NCBI GenBank assembly: GCA_021904315.1
Contig: CM038907.1
Coordinates: 26,171,223 to 26,235,222, forward strand
DNA length: 64,000 nt
From: Sphagnum magellanicum
Lineage: Eukaryota; Streptophyta; Sphagnopsida; Sphagnales; Sphagnaceae
Direction: 5' to 3'
The notes under the pieces are model-generated. The model was not told where the DNA came from, made no database searches, and saw only the letters and a list, made by a program, of their open reading frames with translations. The translations under genes and the position numbers were made by a program. The stretch's first letter is position 1; each line of letters opens with the position of its first letter. Below are positions 1 to 9,487 of this stretch, piece by piece.

Positions 1-106
1 ATGATGGCCAGTTACGGGCATGCCCATGTGCGCTTTTATGGTTAATGTACGGTCTTAGGTGACTATACATTATTAGGTACTTAGGGTTTCATTTTGTTAG
101 CAACTA

Positions 107-119
107 TATAAAAGGCCAA
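107..119 (+). promoter_or_regulatory. TATA-box-like promoter of copy A LTR
   Basis: TATATAAAAGGCC here has the counterpart TATAAAAGGCC, read on the minus strand, near 10695-10705 in copy B. Conservation between two otherwise diverged copies supports a promoter role for the LTR. Activity is not shown. Confidence 0.5.
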
Positions 120-190
120 GCCTTTCCTTTCTCTTTTTAGTTTTTTTAAAATTCCTTTGTCAGGAGAGTTTCCTCCATAATCAGATAGGA

Positions 191-997
191 TGACACGCTC
201 CCAAGTCCCTTGTTAGTCCCAAGTCGAGACCAAGTCACTCAAGTTGCGGAATTGGGGAGGACTTGGGGCACGCTCCCAGCTCTCAGCACTAAAAGGGGTA
301 GAGGGGTGTGCTAAAGCTCCGGGATTGGACTAAGAAGAGGGACAAGTTATTCACTCACTCAAACCTGCATCAAACCAACCAACAAGTTAGTTAGTTCACA
401 TTCTGAAGCACCTTTGGTGCTAGGACAAGCCACGGGCAACCTTGGACTCACTTGACTCACCACGGTTCGGATTCGGGGGAAGCTACCACCTTCCCCCATA
501 TAGTATTCTCTACGTTTAACCGTCGCACTTGCATTCGAATGGCACTTTTTCCCGGAACTCCCAAAGTGGAGTCCCGAAACTGTCCCGATTTCAACTTCCG
601 GGACTTTGGGCGTTCATAACTTCTCGTTCCGACCTTCAATTGGGACGAGGTCTGAAGCAAACTTGTAGCTCTCCTGGAGAACTTTTCAACGGTGTGTCAC
701 ACTCCACCTGCACACGCTGGGATCGGGTCGATTCCCAACTTTTAGTGGTTGGGAGTCGACTCCCATCCCTTCCTTCGACCATAACTTGTGCTACAGATGT
801 CCAAATGGCTCATGCGAGGCCATTTTGGACATCTACACTTCAAGACCTTTCCAACAATATAAAGAACACTTCAATGTGAGGTGTTTTGACCCTTGTAATC
901 ATGTTCTGAGTTTTTAGGAATCCCAGAGGACTCCCAAGTTCCATTTTCGAGAGTGTGAGTGGCAACCTCACACTTCCCTCAAAGTGGGGTTGCGACA
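191..997 (-). mobile_element. Solo LTR 1 of the gypsy family, TSD TAGGA
   Basis: An 807-bp LTR in reverse orientation begins TGACACGCTCCC and ends GGGGTTGCGACA, the inverse of the TGTCGCAACC...GCGTCA ends of the 5' LTR at 2530-3350. The 5-bp duplication TAGGA flanks it exactly at 186-190 and 998-1002, so both borders are certain. No internal region is attached, which is the usual result of LTR-LTR recombination. It sits inside the LTR of copy A. Confidence 0.93.
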
Positions 998-1488
998 TAG
1001 GATTTCTAAATGCTCACGGTAGTCATTGCACGGCCACCGTCTACATACATTACATGTTCTTCTTTCTTTGCAATTTAATTTTAGAAAAAATCTACTATTT
1101 GTTACTTAATGTTGAAAGCGACAAATATCTTTTACCTTTGAGTTCTTGAGTTGTTGCTACTAGTGTTATTGTTGCTAGTGTTGTTACTACTGGTGTTGTT
1201 GTTGTCGGAAGGAACGCAAGTTACCACTAGTGTTGCTGCTGGTGTTGATGGAAGGAGCTTGCGTTGTTATATTTCTACCACCCGACAGATCAAGTTTCAA
1301 ACCTCCACCCCCCCCCTCTTTTTCTCTTTCTCATTTTTTTTTCCTTTCTTTCATGCGCCCTCCTGTCACGGAAGGTTTTGAAGTTGTGGAATAAAAAAAT
1401 AAAAAATAAAAAATTCAATGGCGATGCCCGCCATTGCTGTAGAGCAGCGCAACACCACTTAACATCATTGTAAAGCAATGTCACTGTT

Positions 1489-1605
1489 GCAATGCGAGCT
1501 GTAGCATCACGGGCTTGCAACACTACCGCAACACAAGCTGTAATGTTGCGGGCTTGTAGTGTTGTCGCAATGTGAGCTGTAGCGCCGCGAGCTTGTAACG
1601 CTATT
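1489..1605. repeat. 39-bp tandem repeat in leader of copy A
   Basis: Three consecutive units starting near 1489, 1528 and 1567 share a GCAAYRYRAGCTGTA core followed by a GGGCTTG or GAGCTTG block. The period of 39 bp is a multiple of three, so the minus strand stays open and encodes a 13-residue LQAR-type repeat. Degenerate relatives continue to about 1850, and also occur in copy B around 10050-10230. I see no reason to call it a gene. Confidence 0.7.
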
Positions 1606-2529
1606 GTGACGCGAATTGCGACACCGCCATCACTGCAGCACCACAGCGTCACACGTTTCAACACCACCATCGTGGCAGCATCGCGTGCTATAGCACCGCC
1701 ATCATGGTAACGTTGCACACTGTAGCACTACCATCGTGGCAGCGTTGTAGCGTCACACGTTGCAACGTTGTGAGTTACAACGCCACAGCGCAGGGTTGCG
1801 AATTGCAGTGTCGTAGTATCACTATCACTGTAATGCCGCCATCGTTGTCATGCTGGGACGTCTGCCCGACGTTCGACTTCTCATGTCTAACGTTTGTCGA
1901 CTTTTGTGCAACATCAGACGACATCCATTGCCACCCACGAACTACCATCCATAAACTTCTGTTTGACGTTCGTTGGACTTTCGTCCGACTATCGTCCTAT
2001 GTCCTGTAGTCCTACGTTCTGTCATCTTGTCATTCTGTTGTCCCACCTTTTCCATCTGACGTCCGTTTGATTTCATTCCAACCTTTGTCCGCCCTTCATT
2101 CAACGTCCATTTAATCTCCGTCCGACGTCCGTCTGTCACTAGTGATTCCCGACAACACATCATATTCTTCAAACTGTATGTTGTGTTAGAACGTTGTAGC
2201 TAGAGCTTTGTATTATTACAAAATTTGGGGGAATGAGACAACACCATGTCCTTGGATGATGAGAGCACTACCGCTCATCCAAAGCCAAGGTATTAGTTAC
2301 AAAGTAACACTCAATCCTTTGAACCAATATCTTTGAGTTCACGATCTTCCCGACAGTACCATCAAGCATCTACAGTGCCACTGTCATCTAGTATAACTCC
2401 TATTAGGAATTTTGGTTTAAGTTACACTACATCAACGGTACATCAGAGTCCATTTGGAGGGGTTAATTAGTGGTGTACACCTATTGATGCACCTACTTTC
2501 ACACCATCACCATATATGTCGTTCCAAGC

Positions 2530-3350
2530 TGTCGCAACCCCACTTTGGCCAAGTGTGGGGGTGAAGCCCAACACTTGGAAAAGTGGGAGGTTGGGAGTCT
2601 TTCGGGACTCCCTAATGTTCAGATCTCGCCAGCAAGGGGTAAAACACCTCGCATTGGGGTGTTCTTGGTGTCATTGGAAAGGTCTTGAAACGTAGATATC
2701 GAAAATGCCCTCGCATTGGCAATTCGCACATCTGCAGCCCAAGTTATGGGCAAAAGAAGGGCCGGGAGTCAAACTGGTAGTTTGATTCCCGACCACTAAA
2801 AGTCGGGAATCGACCTTTTCCCGACGTCCGATTTGAGTGTGCGACATGGCGTTGAAAAGATCTCGACGAGGGCTACAACTTTGGTTTAGACCTCGTCGCG
2901 ATCCAACTCTGCAGTCGAGAGTTATGGCGATTCAAAGTTCCGGGAGTCCCGCCGGGACAATTTCGGGACTCCATTTCGGGAGTCCCAGGAATTAGTGCCA
3001 TTCGGATGTAGCCTCCGCGACCAGCCGCAGAGAATACTATATGGGGGAAGGTGGTGGCTTCCCTCGAGTCCGGGCCGTGGTGAGTCTTGTGTGTCCAAGT
3101 GCCCGTGGCAAGTCCCAACACCCAAAGGGGTCCCGGAATGTGAACTAACCACGTGGGTGGTTTGTTTTGGTGCAGATTCATGCTTGATCTACTAAACCTT
3201 CTTCCTAGTCTAATCCCGGGGCTCCCAACTCGACCCTCTACCCCTTTCTAGAGTTGGAAGCCGGGAGCGTGCTACCAAGTTCAACTTTCCGCAACTTGAC
3301 TTTGTGAAACCTTTAAGTGGGTTCCACCCTCGTGACTTGGGAGCGCGTCA
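2530..3350 (+). repeat. 5' LTR of gypsy element (short subfamily, 821 bp)
   Basis: It starts TGTCGCAACCCC and ends GGGAGCGCGTCA, so it has the TG...CA ends of an LTR, and a primer-binding site follows two bases later. A TATA-like TACTATATGG lies at 3035-3044 and is conserved, in inverse form, in the sister LTRs. The sequence is almost the exact inverse of 6316-7159, apart from an indel of about 25 bp near 6351-6380. Confidence 0.92.
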
Positions 3351-3352
3351 CG

Positions 3353-3364
3353 TGGTATCAGAGC
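3353..3364 (+). other. Primer-binding site, initiator tRNA-Met type
   Basis: TGGTATCAGAGC begins two bases after the LTR end at 3350. It is the standard complement of the 3' end of plant initiator tRNA-Met, used to prime minus-strand DNA synthesis. It fixes the element's orientation and its LTR border. Confidence 0.95.
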
Positions 3365-3393
3365 AAGTGGTGAAGCTCATTTCTTGGGTTGGA

Positions 3394-4376
3394 ATGGCTC
3401 CCAAGAAGAACCGTAAGCAAGTTTCCGAAACTAGGCCCGAGGAGCCCGTCGAAGACCTAGTAGCCCCGCCGGAATCAATTGGGGAGGAGGAACCAAACTT
3501 CCGGGAGAACCAAGATGAGCCCGAGGTTGGACTTGAAAATGAGGAGGAACAACGGAGCTCGGTCCTATTCACCCCGGAGCAACTTGAAGTCCTCCTCAAG
3601 ATGAATAGGCCCGACTGTGGTGAGTTGGTGGCGGCCCTCAAAACGGGGACCTCCAAGGGTGAAAGGTTTCAACCGGCCAAGCCCGGGAACTTCGATGGTG
3701 CCCGAGACCGAAAAGTTGTGGATGCTTGGCTTGCCAAAATGGAAGACTACATACATGCCGCCAAGGTTGGTCGGCATTCCGCCGTGGAGCTTGTTCAATC
3801 CTACTTGAAAGGCTATGTCGCCACTTGGTGGCGGACGGTGAGGCAAGACGAGGGCAAGAACCATGGCTATACGTGGGAGTTTTTCAAGGATCGCATTGAG
3901 GCGAAATTCGTCCTGAGAAACTCCGACTACATTTCTAGGTGCAAACTCCGTGACCTTGTGAATGCCACAAACGAGAACTTGAGGTAATATGTGAGGGCTT
4001 ATTCTGAACTCATGTTGGAAGTTCGACACATGCACGAGATGGACCGTGTGTGCCAATTTGTGATGGGGCTTCCAACTTGGGCCAAGCGAAAGCTTGAGGA
4101 AAGTTGGCCCGCCTCATTATCCGAAGCCATCACGAAAGTGGAGAACTTCTCGGATGTGGGGCGGAGTGACAAATCCGGGTTCAAGAAGGACAACAAGTTC
4201 CTTCACAAGAAGCCAAGGCATGAGGGGGAATGGAACCGGGGGCAAGGTAACCCAACCAAGGATAAGCCCAAAACATTTCAAGGCTTGGGGTTCAAACCTA
4301 AAGGAAGTTTCGTGAAGAAGGGGCTCCTTCAAAAGGGAGCCAACCCAAGGGAGATTTTGGAGCAAAGCCCAAGGGG
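3394..4376 (+). pseudogene. gypsy gag, broken (one stop, one frameshift)
   Basis: This is the remains of the capsid polyprotein. The best start is the ATG at 3394 (MAPKKNRKQ), just after the primer site. It is followed by an acidic stretch and then a typical retrotransposon gag core around 3690-4130, with motifs such as DAWLAKMEDY, VATWWRTV, WEFFKDRIEAKF and CQFVMGLP. An in-frame TAA at 3985-3987 interrupts the core where a single C-to-T change of CAA would explain it. A basic, Lys-rich region follows, and near the GGGGG run at 4374-4378 the reading frame shifts before the zinc knuckle. It cannot make a full protein. Confidence 0.88.
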
Positions 4377-6315
4377 GCATGCTTCAATTGCAATGAAGTG
4401 GGGCATTACTCCAAAGATTGCCCCAAGTCCAAATCGGGTGTTGGGAGCTCCAAGGTACTTGCTCTCAATGCCACCTTAGCCCAAAAGGAATGCAACCGAC
4501 TTATCTTTTTGAAAGGGAAGATTTTTAAGCGGGAAATTTTATGTCTTTTGGACACAGGGGCCTCTCACAACTTCATAACTCGAGAAAGCGCCGAAAGGAT
4601 GGAGCTCCACTTGGAGGAGCTCAAGGCACCCATTAAGGTGCACTTCGCGGATGGGATTCCCCATCCAACTACATTACAAGCAAAGGAAGTCCCCCTCTAA
4701 TTGGGAAATTGGAGAGGAAAGGTGGACTTGTTAGTTTCCACCTTGGGTGGAATGGATTGTGTTTTGGGAATGGAGTTCATCACCCAAAACAATGTGCTCA
4801 TAGAAGGGCACAATAGATTAGTGAGGATCCCATCTAAAAGTGGGATTGTTAAGGTGAAGGCACACGAGTTGCTTTGTGTGGGTGGGCAACCATCCACTTC
4901 ATGGTAGGAAAAGCTTGGGAAAAAGAATGTGTGGGAGGTTTTGGCATGATGTGTGTCATGCGGGTGTTGGATGAGTATGAGCCCAAGGAAGCCACCAAGT
5001 TGGTGACTTCCACCAAGTGCATAAGGCGAGTTTTGGAAGAATTCCCGGATGTGATGCCCGAAGAGTTGCCCGAAGAGTTGCCCCCGAGAAGACGTGTTGA
5101 TCATGCGATTGAAGTGATGCCGGGAGTGGAACCTCCCGCCAAGGCCCCATACCGAATGAACCATGAGGAGTTGAAAGAGTTAAAGGTTCAACTCGAAGAA
5201 CTCCTCGCCAAAGGTTACATCAAACCAAGTAAGTTGCCATATGGGGCACCCGTCCTTTTTGTTCACAAGAAGGATGGGACCTTGAGGATGTGTGTTGATT
5301 ATAGAGCACTCAACAAGGCAACGGTGAAAAATCGATATCCTTTACCTTGCATCGATGATCTATTTGATCGTCTTTCGTGAGCCAAGGTTTTTAGTAGAAT
5401 TGATCTACGTTCCGGGTATTACCAAATAAGGATCAAAGAAGGGGACGAAGAAAAGACCGCTTGCCGCATAAGGTATGGCTCATACGAGTTCTTAGTGATG
5501 CCCTTTGGGCTCACCAATGCACCCGCAACATTTTGCACTCTCATGAATGACATTTTCCGAGAATGGCTTGATGATTTTGTGGTTGTCTACATAGACGACA
5601 TTTTGATTTATAGTAGCTCCATGGAGGAGCATGCGGAGCACCTTCGCAAGGTGTTCCAAAGACTACGAGAAAACAAGTTGTATGCCAAGCTCGAGAAGTG
5701 CGAATTTGGGGTGACGGAAGTGGACTTCCTTGGACATAGAATAACTCAAGGAGGTTTGATGATGGATGATCACAAGGTCAAGGCAATTTTGGATTGGGAG
5801 CTGCCTAAGTCGGTTCCCGCCTTGAGATCCTTTTTGGGATTGGCCTCCTATTATCGCAAGTTCATCAAGAACTTTGCGAAAATAGCGGCCCCTTTGACAA
5901 ACCTCTTGAAGAAGTCCGCCGTCACTTATGATTGGGATGAAGCATGCGATGAAGCCTTTGGAACAATGAAGGGCATTTTGGTGAAGGCGCCGGTGTTGAA
6001 GTTGCCTGACTTTGACAAGGAGTTTGAAATCCATTCCGACGCCTCCGACTTTGCAATTGGGGGTGTCATAGTGCAAGATGGAAGACCGGTGGCCTTTGAA
6101 AGCAAGAAGTTGAGTGAGACGGAGGGAAGGTGGCCAACCCACGAGAAGGAAATGTGGGCGGTCATACATTGCTTCAAAACTTGGGGCCATTACATAGGCT
6201 CCAAAGATGTGGTGGTGTGGACCGACAATGTGACCTTGAAGTACTTCTCCACTCAACCCAAGTTGTCATCGAAACAAGTAAGGTGGCAAGACACATTGGC
6301 CTTGTTCAATGTGGA
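4377..6315 (+). pseudogene. gypsy pol: zinc knuckle, protease, RT, RNase H; truncated
   Basis: It opens with a CCHC knuckle (CFNCNEVGHYSKDC, 4380-4421) in a frame different from gag. A retropepsin with LLDTGASHNF follows (around 4548-4577). The reverse transcriptase includes [39 protein letters not shown] and the catalytic YIDD (around 5590). The RNase H has HSDASD, HEKEMWA and WTDN. In-frame stops lie at 4698 (TAA), 4905 (TAG) and 5378 (TGA), and a second frameshift falls near 4945. The reading frame breaks after LALFNV at 6315 by fusion to an inverted LTR. The connection domain end, integrase and any chromodomain are missing, so the element cannot move by itself. Confidence 0.93.
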
Positions 6316-7159
6316 TGACGCGCTCCCAAGTCACGGGGTGAAACCCACTTGAGGTTTAGTAGCGCTTGAGGTTTTTGAGGGTTTCACAAAGTCAAGTTGC
6401 GGAAAGTTGAACTTGGTAGCACGCTCCCGGCTTCCAACTCTAGAAAGGGGTAGAGGGTCGAGTTGGGAGCCTCGGGATTAGACTAGGAAGAAGGTTTAGT
6501 AGATCAAGCATGAATCTGCACCAAAACAAACCACCCACGTGGTTAGTTCACATTCCGGGACCCCTTTGGGTGTTGGGACTTGTCACGGGCACTTGGACAC
6601 ACAAGACTCACCACGGCCCGGACTCGGGGGAAGCCACCACCTTCCCCCATATAGTATTCTCTGCGGCTGGTCGGAGGCTACATCCGAATGGCACTAATTC
6701 CTGGGACTCCCGAAATGGAGTCCCGAAATTGTCCCAACGGGACTCCCGGAACTTTGAATCGCCATAACTCCCGACTGCAGAGTTAGATCGCGACGAGGTC
6801 TAAACCAAAGTTGTAGCCCTCGTCGAGATCTTTTCAACGCCATGTTGCACGCTCAATTCGGACGTCGGGAAGAGGTCGATTCCCGACTTTTAGTGGTCGG
6901 GAGTCAAATTCTCAGTTTGACTCCCGGCCCTTCTTTTGCCCATAACTTGGGCTGCAGATGTGCGAATTGCCAATGCGAGGGCATTTTCGATATCTACGTT
7001 TCAAGACCTTTCCAATGACACCAAGAACACCCCAATGCGAGGTGTTTTGCCCCTTGCTGTCGAGCTTTAAACATTCGGGAGTCTTGGAAGACTCCCAACC
7101 TCCAACTTTTCCAAGTGTTCGGCTTCACCCCCACACTTGGCCAAAGTGGGGTTGCGACA
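6316..7159 (-). mobile_element. LTR in inverse orientation inside the gypsy pol region
   Basis: An 844-bp LTR with exact ends (TGACGCGC...GTTGCGACA) lies opposite to the 5' LTR and closely resembles its reverse complement. Flanks are GTGGA (6311-6315) and GGAAA (7160-7164), so there is no clean target duplication. The sequence to its right does not continue RNase H, so it is not a simple solo-LTR insertion. Its TATA-like CATATAGTA (6649-6657) would drive transcription leftward, antisense to pol and gag. Recombination or aberrant self-integration are the likely origins. Confidence 0.9.
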
Positions 7160-7533
7160 GGAAAGGCTTGATTGTTGTGATCAAGGTGCAAGATTGGGAA
7201 AGGAGTCATGTCAAGTAGCTTAGGTCAAGGTTAGGTTTGGCTTGAGTTCCTCATGAGGGGAAGGTTGAAAGAATGGCCTCCCAAATGAGGGCTTCATCAA
7301 TTAGGCTAGTTTAGGTCTTTTTGACGAAGTAGTGGAGGGTTTCTATTGAGACACCCTTGGACTTGCCAAGAGAGTGTTGGAAGCTTGGGGACGCCTAAGT
7401 TAGCTTGAGGCAAGGTCCGGCCGCAAGGAGTCGGCATTTGATGGCCAAGGATCCTAAAGAAAGCAATTGCAATTGTTAAAAGAAAATTTAAATGTCAATG
7501 AGGACATTGACCTCTTCTTCTAGTGGGGGGGAG
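7160..7533 (+). mobile_element. 3' internal remnant of a gypsy element with polypurine tract
   Basis: About 370 bp separate the inverted LTR from the 3' LTR. I find no integrase motif in it, and the reading frames are broken. Its last bases, GTGGGGGGGAG (7523-7533), form the polypurine tract that abuts the LTR start at 7534, as needed for plus-strand priming. This piece belongs with the long-type 3' LTR rather than with the gag-RT segment. Confidence 0.75.
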
Positions 7534-8620
7534 TGTCGCAACCCTAGCTTTGGGCTCGCGACCAAGGCTAAAGGGGTTGTAAGGTTGCGGGCCAAGAGGA
7601 AGGAAGCTCGGGAGTCAAGGCAAAGGCATTGCAAGAGTGTGGGCCAAGAGGAAGCCCGGGAGTTAAGGCAAGAGGAAGCCCGGGAGTCACATCACATACT
7701 CCCGGGAGTGTTAGAAAGTGTGAGGGAGTATGAGGGAATGAACCCTCACACTCCCAAGGCAACTCCCACTTTGGGAAGTGGAGTCCCGGTGGACTCCCGA
7801 AACTTCAGAGAGCGATTGCAGGGGTCAACCTCAATGAATTGTGGAGTTTTTTATATCATTGGAAAGCTCTTGAAGCGTAAATATCTAAAATGGGCTCGCA
7901 TTGCTCATTTGGACATCTGAAACACAAGGTATGACCAAAAGAAGGGTCGGGAGTCGAATTCCCGGGAGTCTGCCAGTTTTGACTCCCGACCACAAAAAGT
8001 CGGGAATCGACCCAAAATACTTGGCTGAAGAGAACATGCGACATACCGTTGGAAAGGTCTCGACGAGATCTACAACTTTGCTTTAGACCGCATTGCGATC
8101 CAAGGTCTGCTCGCAAAGTTATGGGGCTCCAAAGTCCCGGGAGTCCCATTTGGCGCGATTTCGGGACTCCCACTCGGGAGTCCCGGGAAAAATAGCCATT
8201 TGGATGTAGCCTCCGTGGAGAGCTGCAGAGTATACTATAAGGGGGAAGGTGGTGGCTTCCCCCAAGTCCGGGCCGTGGTGAGTCTTGTGTGTCCGTGTTG
8301 CCCGTGGCTCATCCTAGCACCAAGTGTGCTCTAACTTTGCACTAACCACTTTGTGTGGGTTGTGTGGAGGCCCGTGTGAGTGACTAAAGCTTGTAAACTC
8401 TTCCTAGTCCCATCCCGGAGCTCCAACCCGCCCCTCTACCCCTCAAAGGGTTGTGAGCTAGGGAGCGTGCTCCAACTCCTCCTTATTCCGCTGCTTTCTA
8501 CTTGGGCTCACATTTGAGTCCCTTGAGGAGTTGGGGGTGCGTCACCGAGTCCCCCGCATTTTCGCAACTTGAGTGACTTAGCCCCAACTTAGGGCTAACT
8601 AGGGACTTGGGAGCACGTCA
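7534..8620 (+). repeat. 3' LTR of gypsy element (long subfamily, 1087 bp)
   Basis: It starts TGTCGCAACCCTAGC straight after the polypurine tract and ends GGGAGCACGTCA. It has extra sequence in the first 200 bp compared with the 5' LTR, including repeats of an AAGCCCGGGAGTYAAGGCAAG type. That extra block is shared with solo LTR 3 (12631-13654). The remainder aligns with the other LTR copies. Confidence 0.9.
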
Positions 8621-9487
8621 CTAGTTTTGTGGGTAGGATTGCCACAATAGTTGCAAGAAGGTATGATGGGTGAAGCCACTTTAGCCTTTGAAAAAAAATG
8701 TGATGATTTGGTTGACGCAGCTGGTGGAGGCTGAGGCCTTGAACGTGATGGAGGCCTCATAGTGTGCATGAGCCAGTTCTAGCTTTTCAAAAATGTTGTA
8801 CACATCTAACAAAGTGTACGAGTTTCCAAATTTTGAAAAAACCCATCGCAAAACCTATGCATGGAGTGTAAGAGTACCTTCCAACGAACAAAGATACCGA
8901 TGGGTAGCTTCCAGGTCTGTGATGCTCTAAGTATCCCCTTTAAGCTTGAAAAGCCTCTTGTAAAGCATCTTGAGGGTTTCATCTTTTTGCCGAGAGAAGG
9001 TGGTGAGCTGCAAAAAAATTTTAGAACTCTTAATCGGAAATTCCAACTTAAGAACTCAAAAGAATTTCCCCACTAGATCAGCAAAAGCTGGCACATCGAT
9101 GGTGGGAGGAATGTTTGCGGTAATAACAATGAGTTATTGAGGAGAAAGGTTTATTAAAGTGGGTACCAAATTTGGATTATTGGGCACAATCCAATGATGT
9201 GCAATGGCAGCTTGTGAGGTAGTGGCGATGGCTGTGGCATAAGCTAGATTAGGAATTTGAGTGATGCCCAAAATCCTTGAACAATGTTGTTCGTAGACAT
9301 CCAATGCCCCATAGTGCACATAACAAGCCAATTGTTTGAATGTGAACACCTCAGTGTAATTAACACCATATTTGAGCTCCAATTCACAAACCATAGTTGA
9401 GAAAGTTGCCTTAAACACCTTCAAAGAAATGGTACCTGGCCTTTCGCTAAACTTCTCAATTCTCCCAGAGGAACTAATGACCTCCAT
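8621..9487 (-). pseudogene. gag of LTR-retrotransposon copy B, broken
   Basis: The reading starts at the ATG at 9487 (MEVISSSGRIEKFS) and runs leftward. The first 117 residues are open and look like a plant retrotransposon gag, with FKATFSTMVCELELKYG, FKQLACYVHYGALDVYEQH and a Pro/Asn linker. Beyond the first stop the same frame continues with recognisable gag sequence through stops at 9134-9136 (TAA), 9056-9058 (TGA), 8927-8929 (TAG) and 8855-8857 (TAG). A frameshift near the A8 run at about 8691 precedes a half zinc knuckle, CNYCGNPTHK, which is cut at 8621 by the gypsy 3' LTR. I cannot assign the element to gypsy or copia from gag alone. Confidence 0.8.

Larger units (their letters stand above)
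1..2529 (+). mobile_element. LTR-retrotransposon copy A (LTR plus leader), truncated at 2529
   Basis: This is the left, plus-strand copy of an element whose minus-strand copy B lies at 8621-10846. The first 60 bases match the reverse complement of about 10790-10846, with the same GGCATGCC and GTTAATGTAC blocks. The stretch 2221-2529 matches the reverse complement of about 9512-9830. A promoter-like TATATAAAAGGCC at 107-119 is also present in copy B. Copy A holds an LTR and a non-coding leader but is cut at 2529, just before gag would begin, where the gypsy LTR starts. A solo LTR interrupts it at 191-997. The left edge runs off the window, and the LTR/leader border near 1285 is a guess. Confidence 0.75.
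2530..8620 (+). mobile_element. Chimeric, defective Ty3/gypsy LTR retrotransposon
   Basis: In order it holds a 5' LTR (2530-3350), a primer-binding site (3353-3364), gag, protease, reverse transcriptase and most of RNase H (to about 6315), an LTR in inverse orientation (6316-7159), a 3' internal remnant with polypurine tract (7160-7533), and a 3' LTR (7534-8620). Integrase is absent. The outer 5-bp flanks differ (CAAGC at 2525-2529, CTAGT at 8621-8625), and the two outer LTRs differ in length (821 against 1087 bp). This is therefore not one intact insertion but a product of recombination between related elements. It separates copy A from copy B. Confidence 0.9.

Noticed and set aside
1290-1718. 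142-codon minus-strand open frame
   Set aside because: It is made by the 39-bp repeat, whose period is a multiple of three, within a retrotransposon leader. No domain.
191-3350. One 3.2-kb LTR running from TGACACGCTCCC to GGAGCGCGTCA
   Set aside because: The two ends are inverse, not the start and end of one LTR. 191-997 has its own target duplication, and 2530 starts a separate LTR that ends at 3350.
3304-3393. Use of the ATG at 3304 as the gag start
   Set aside because: It lies inside the 5' LTR and runs through the primer-binding site. The ATG at 3394 after the primer site is the natural start.
6510-6767. 85-codon open frame, and a similar one at 2873-3181
   Set aside because: These are the same frame in two inverse LTR copies; LTRs are non-coding and other copies break the frame.
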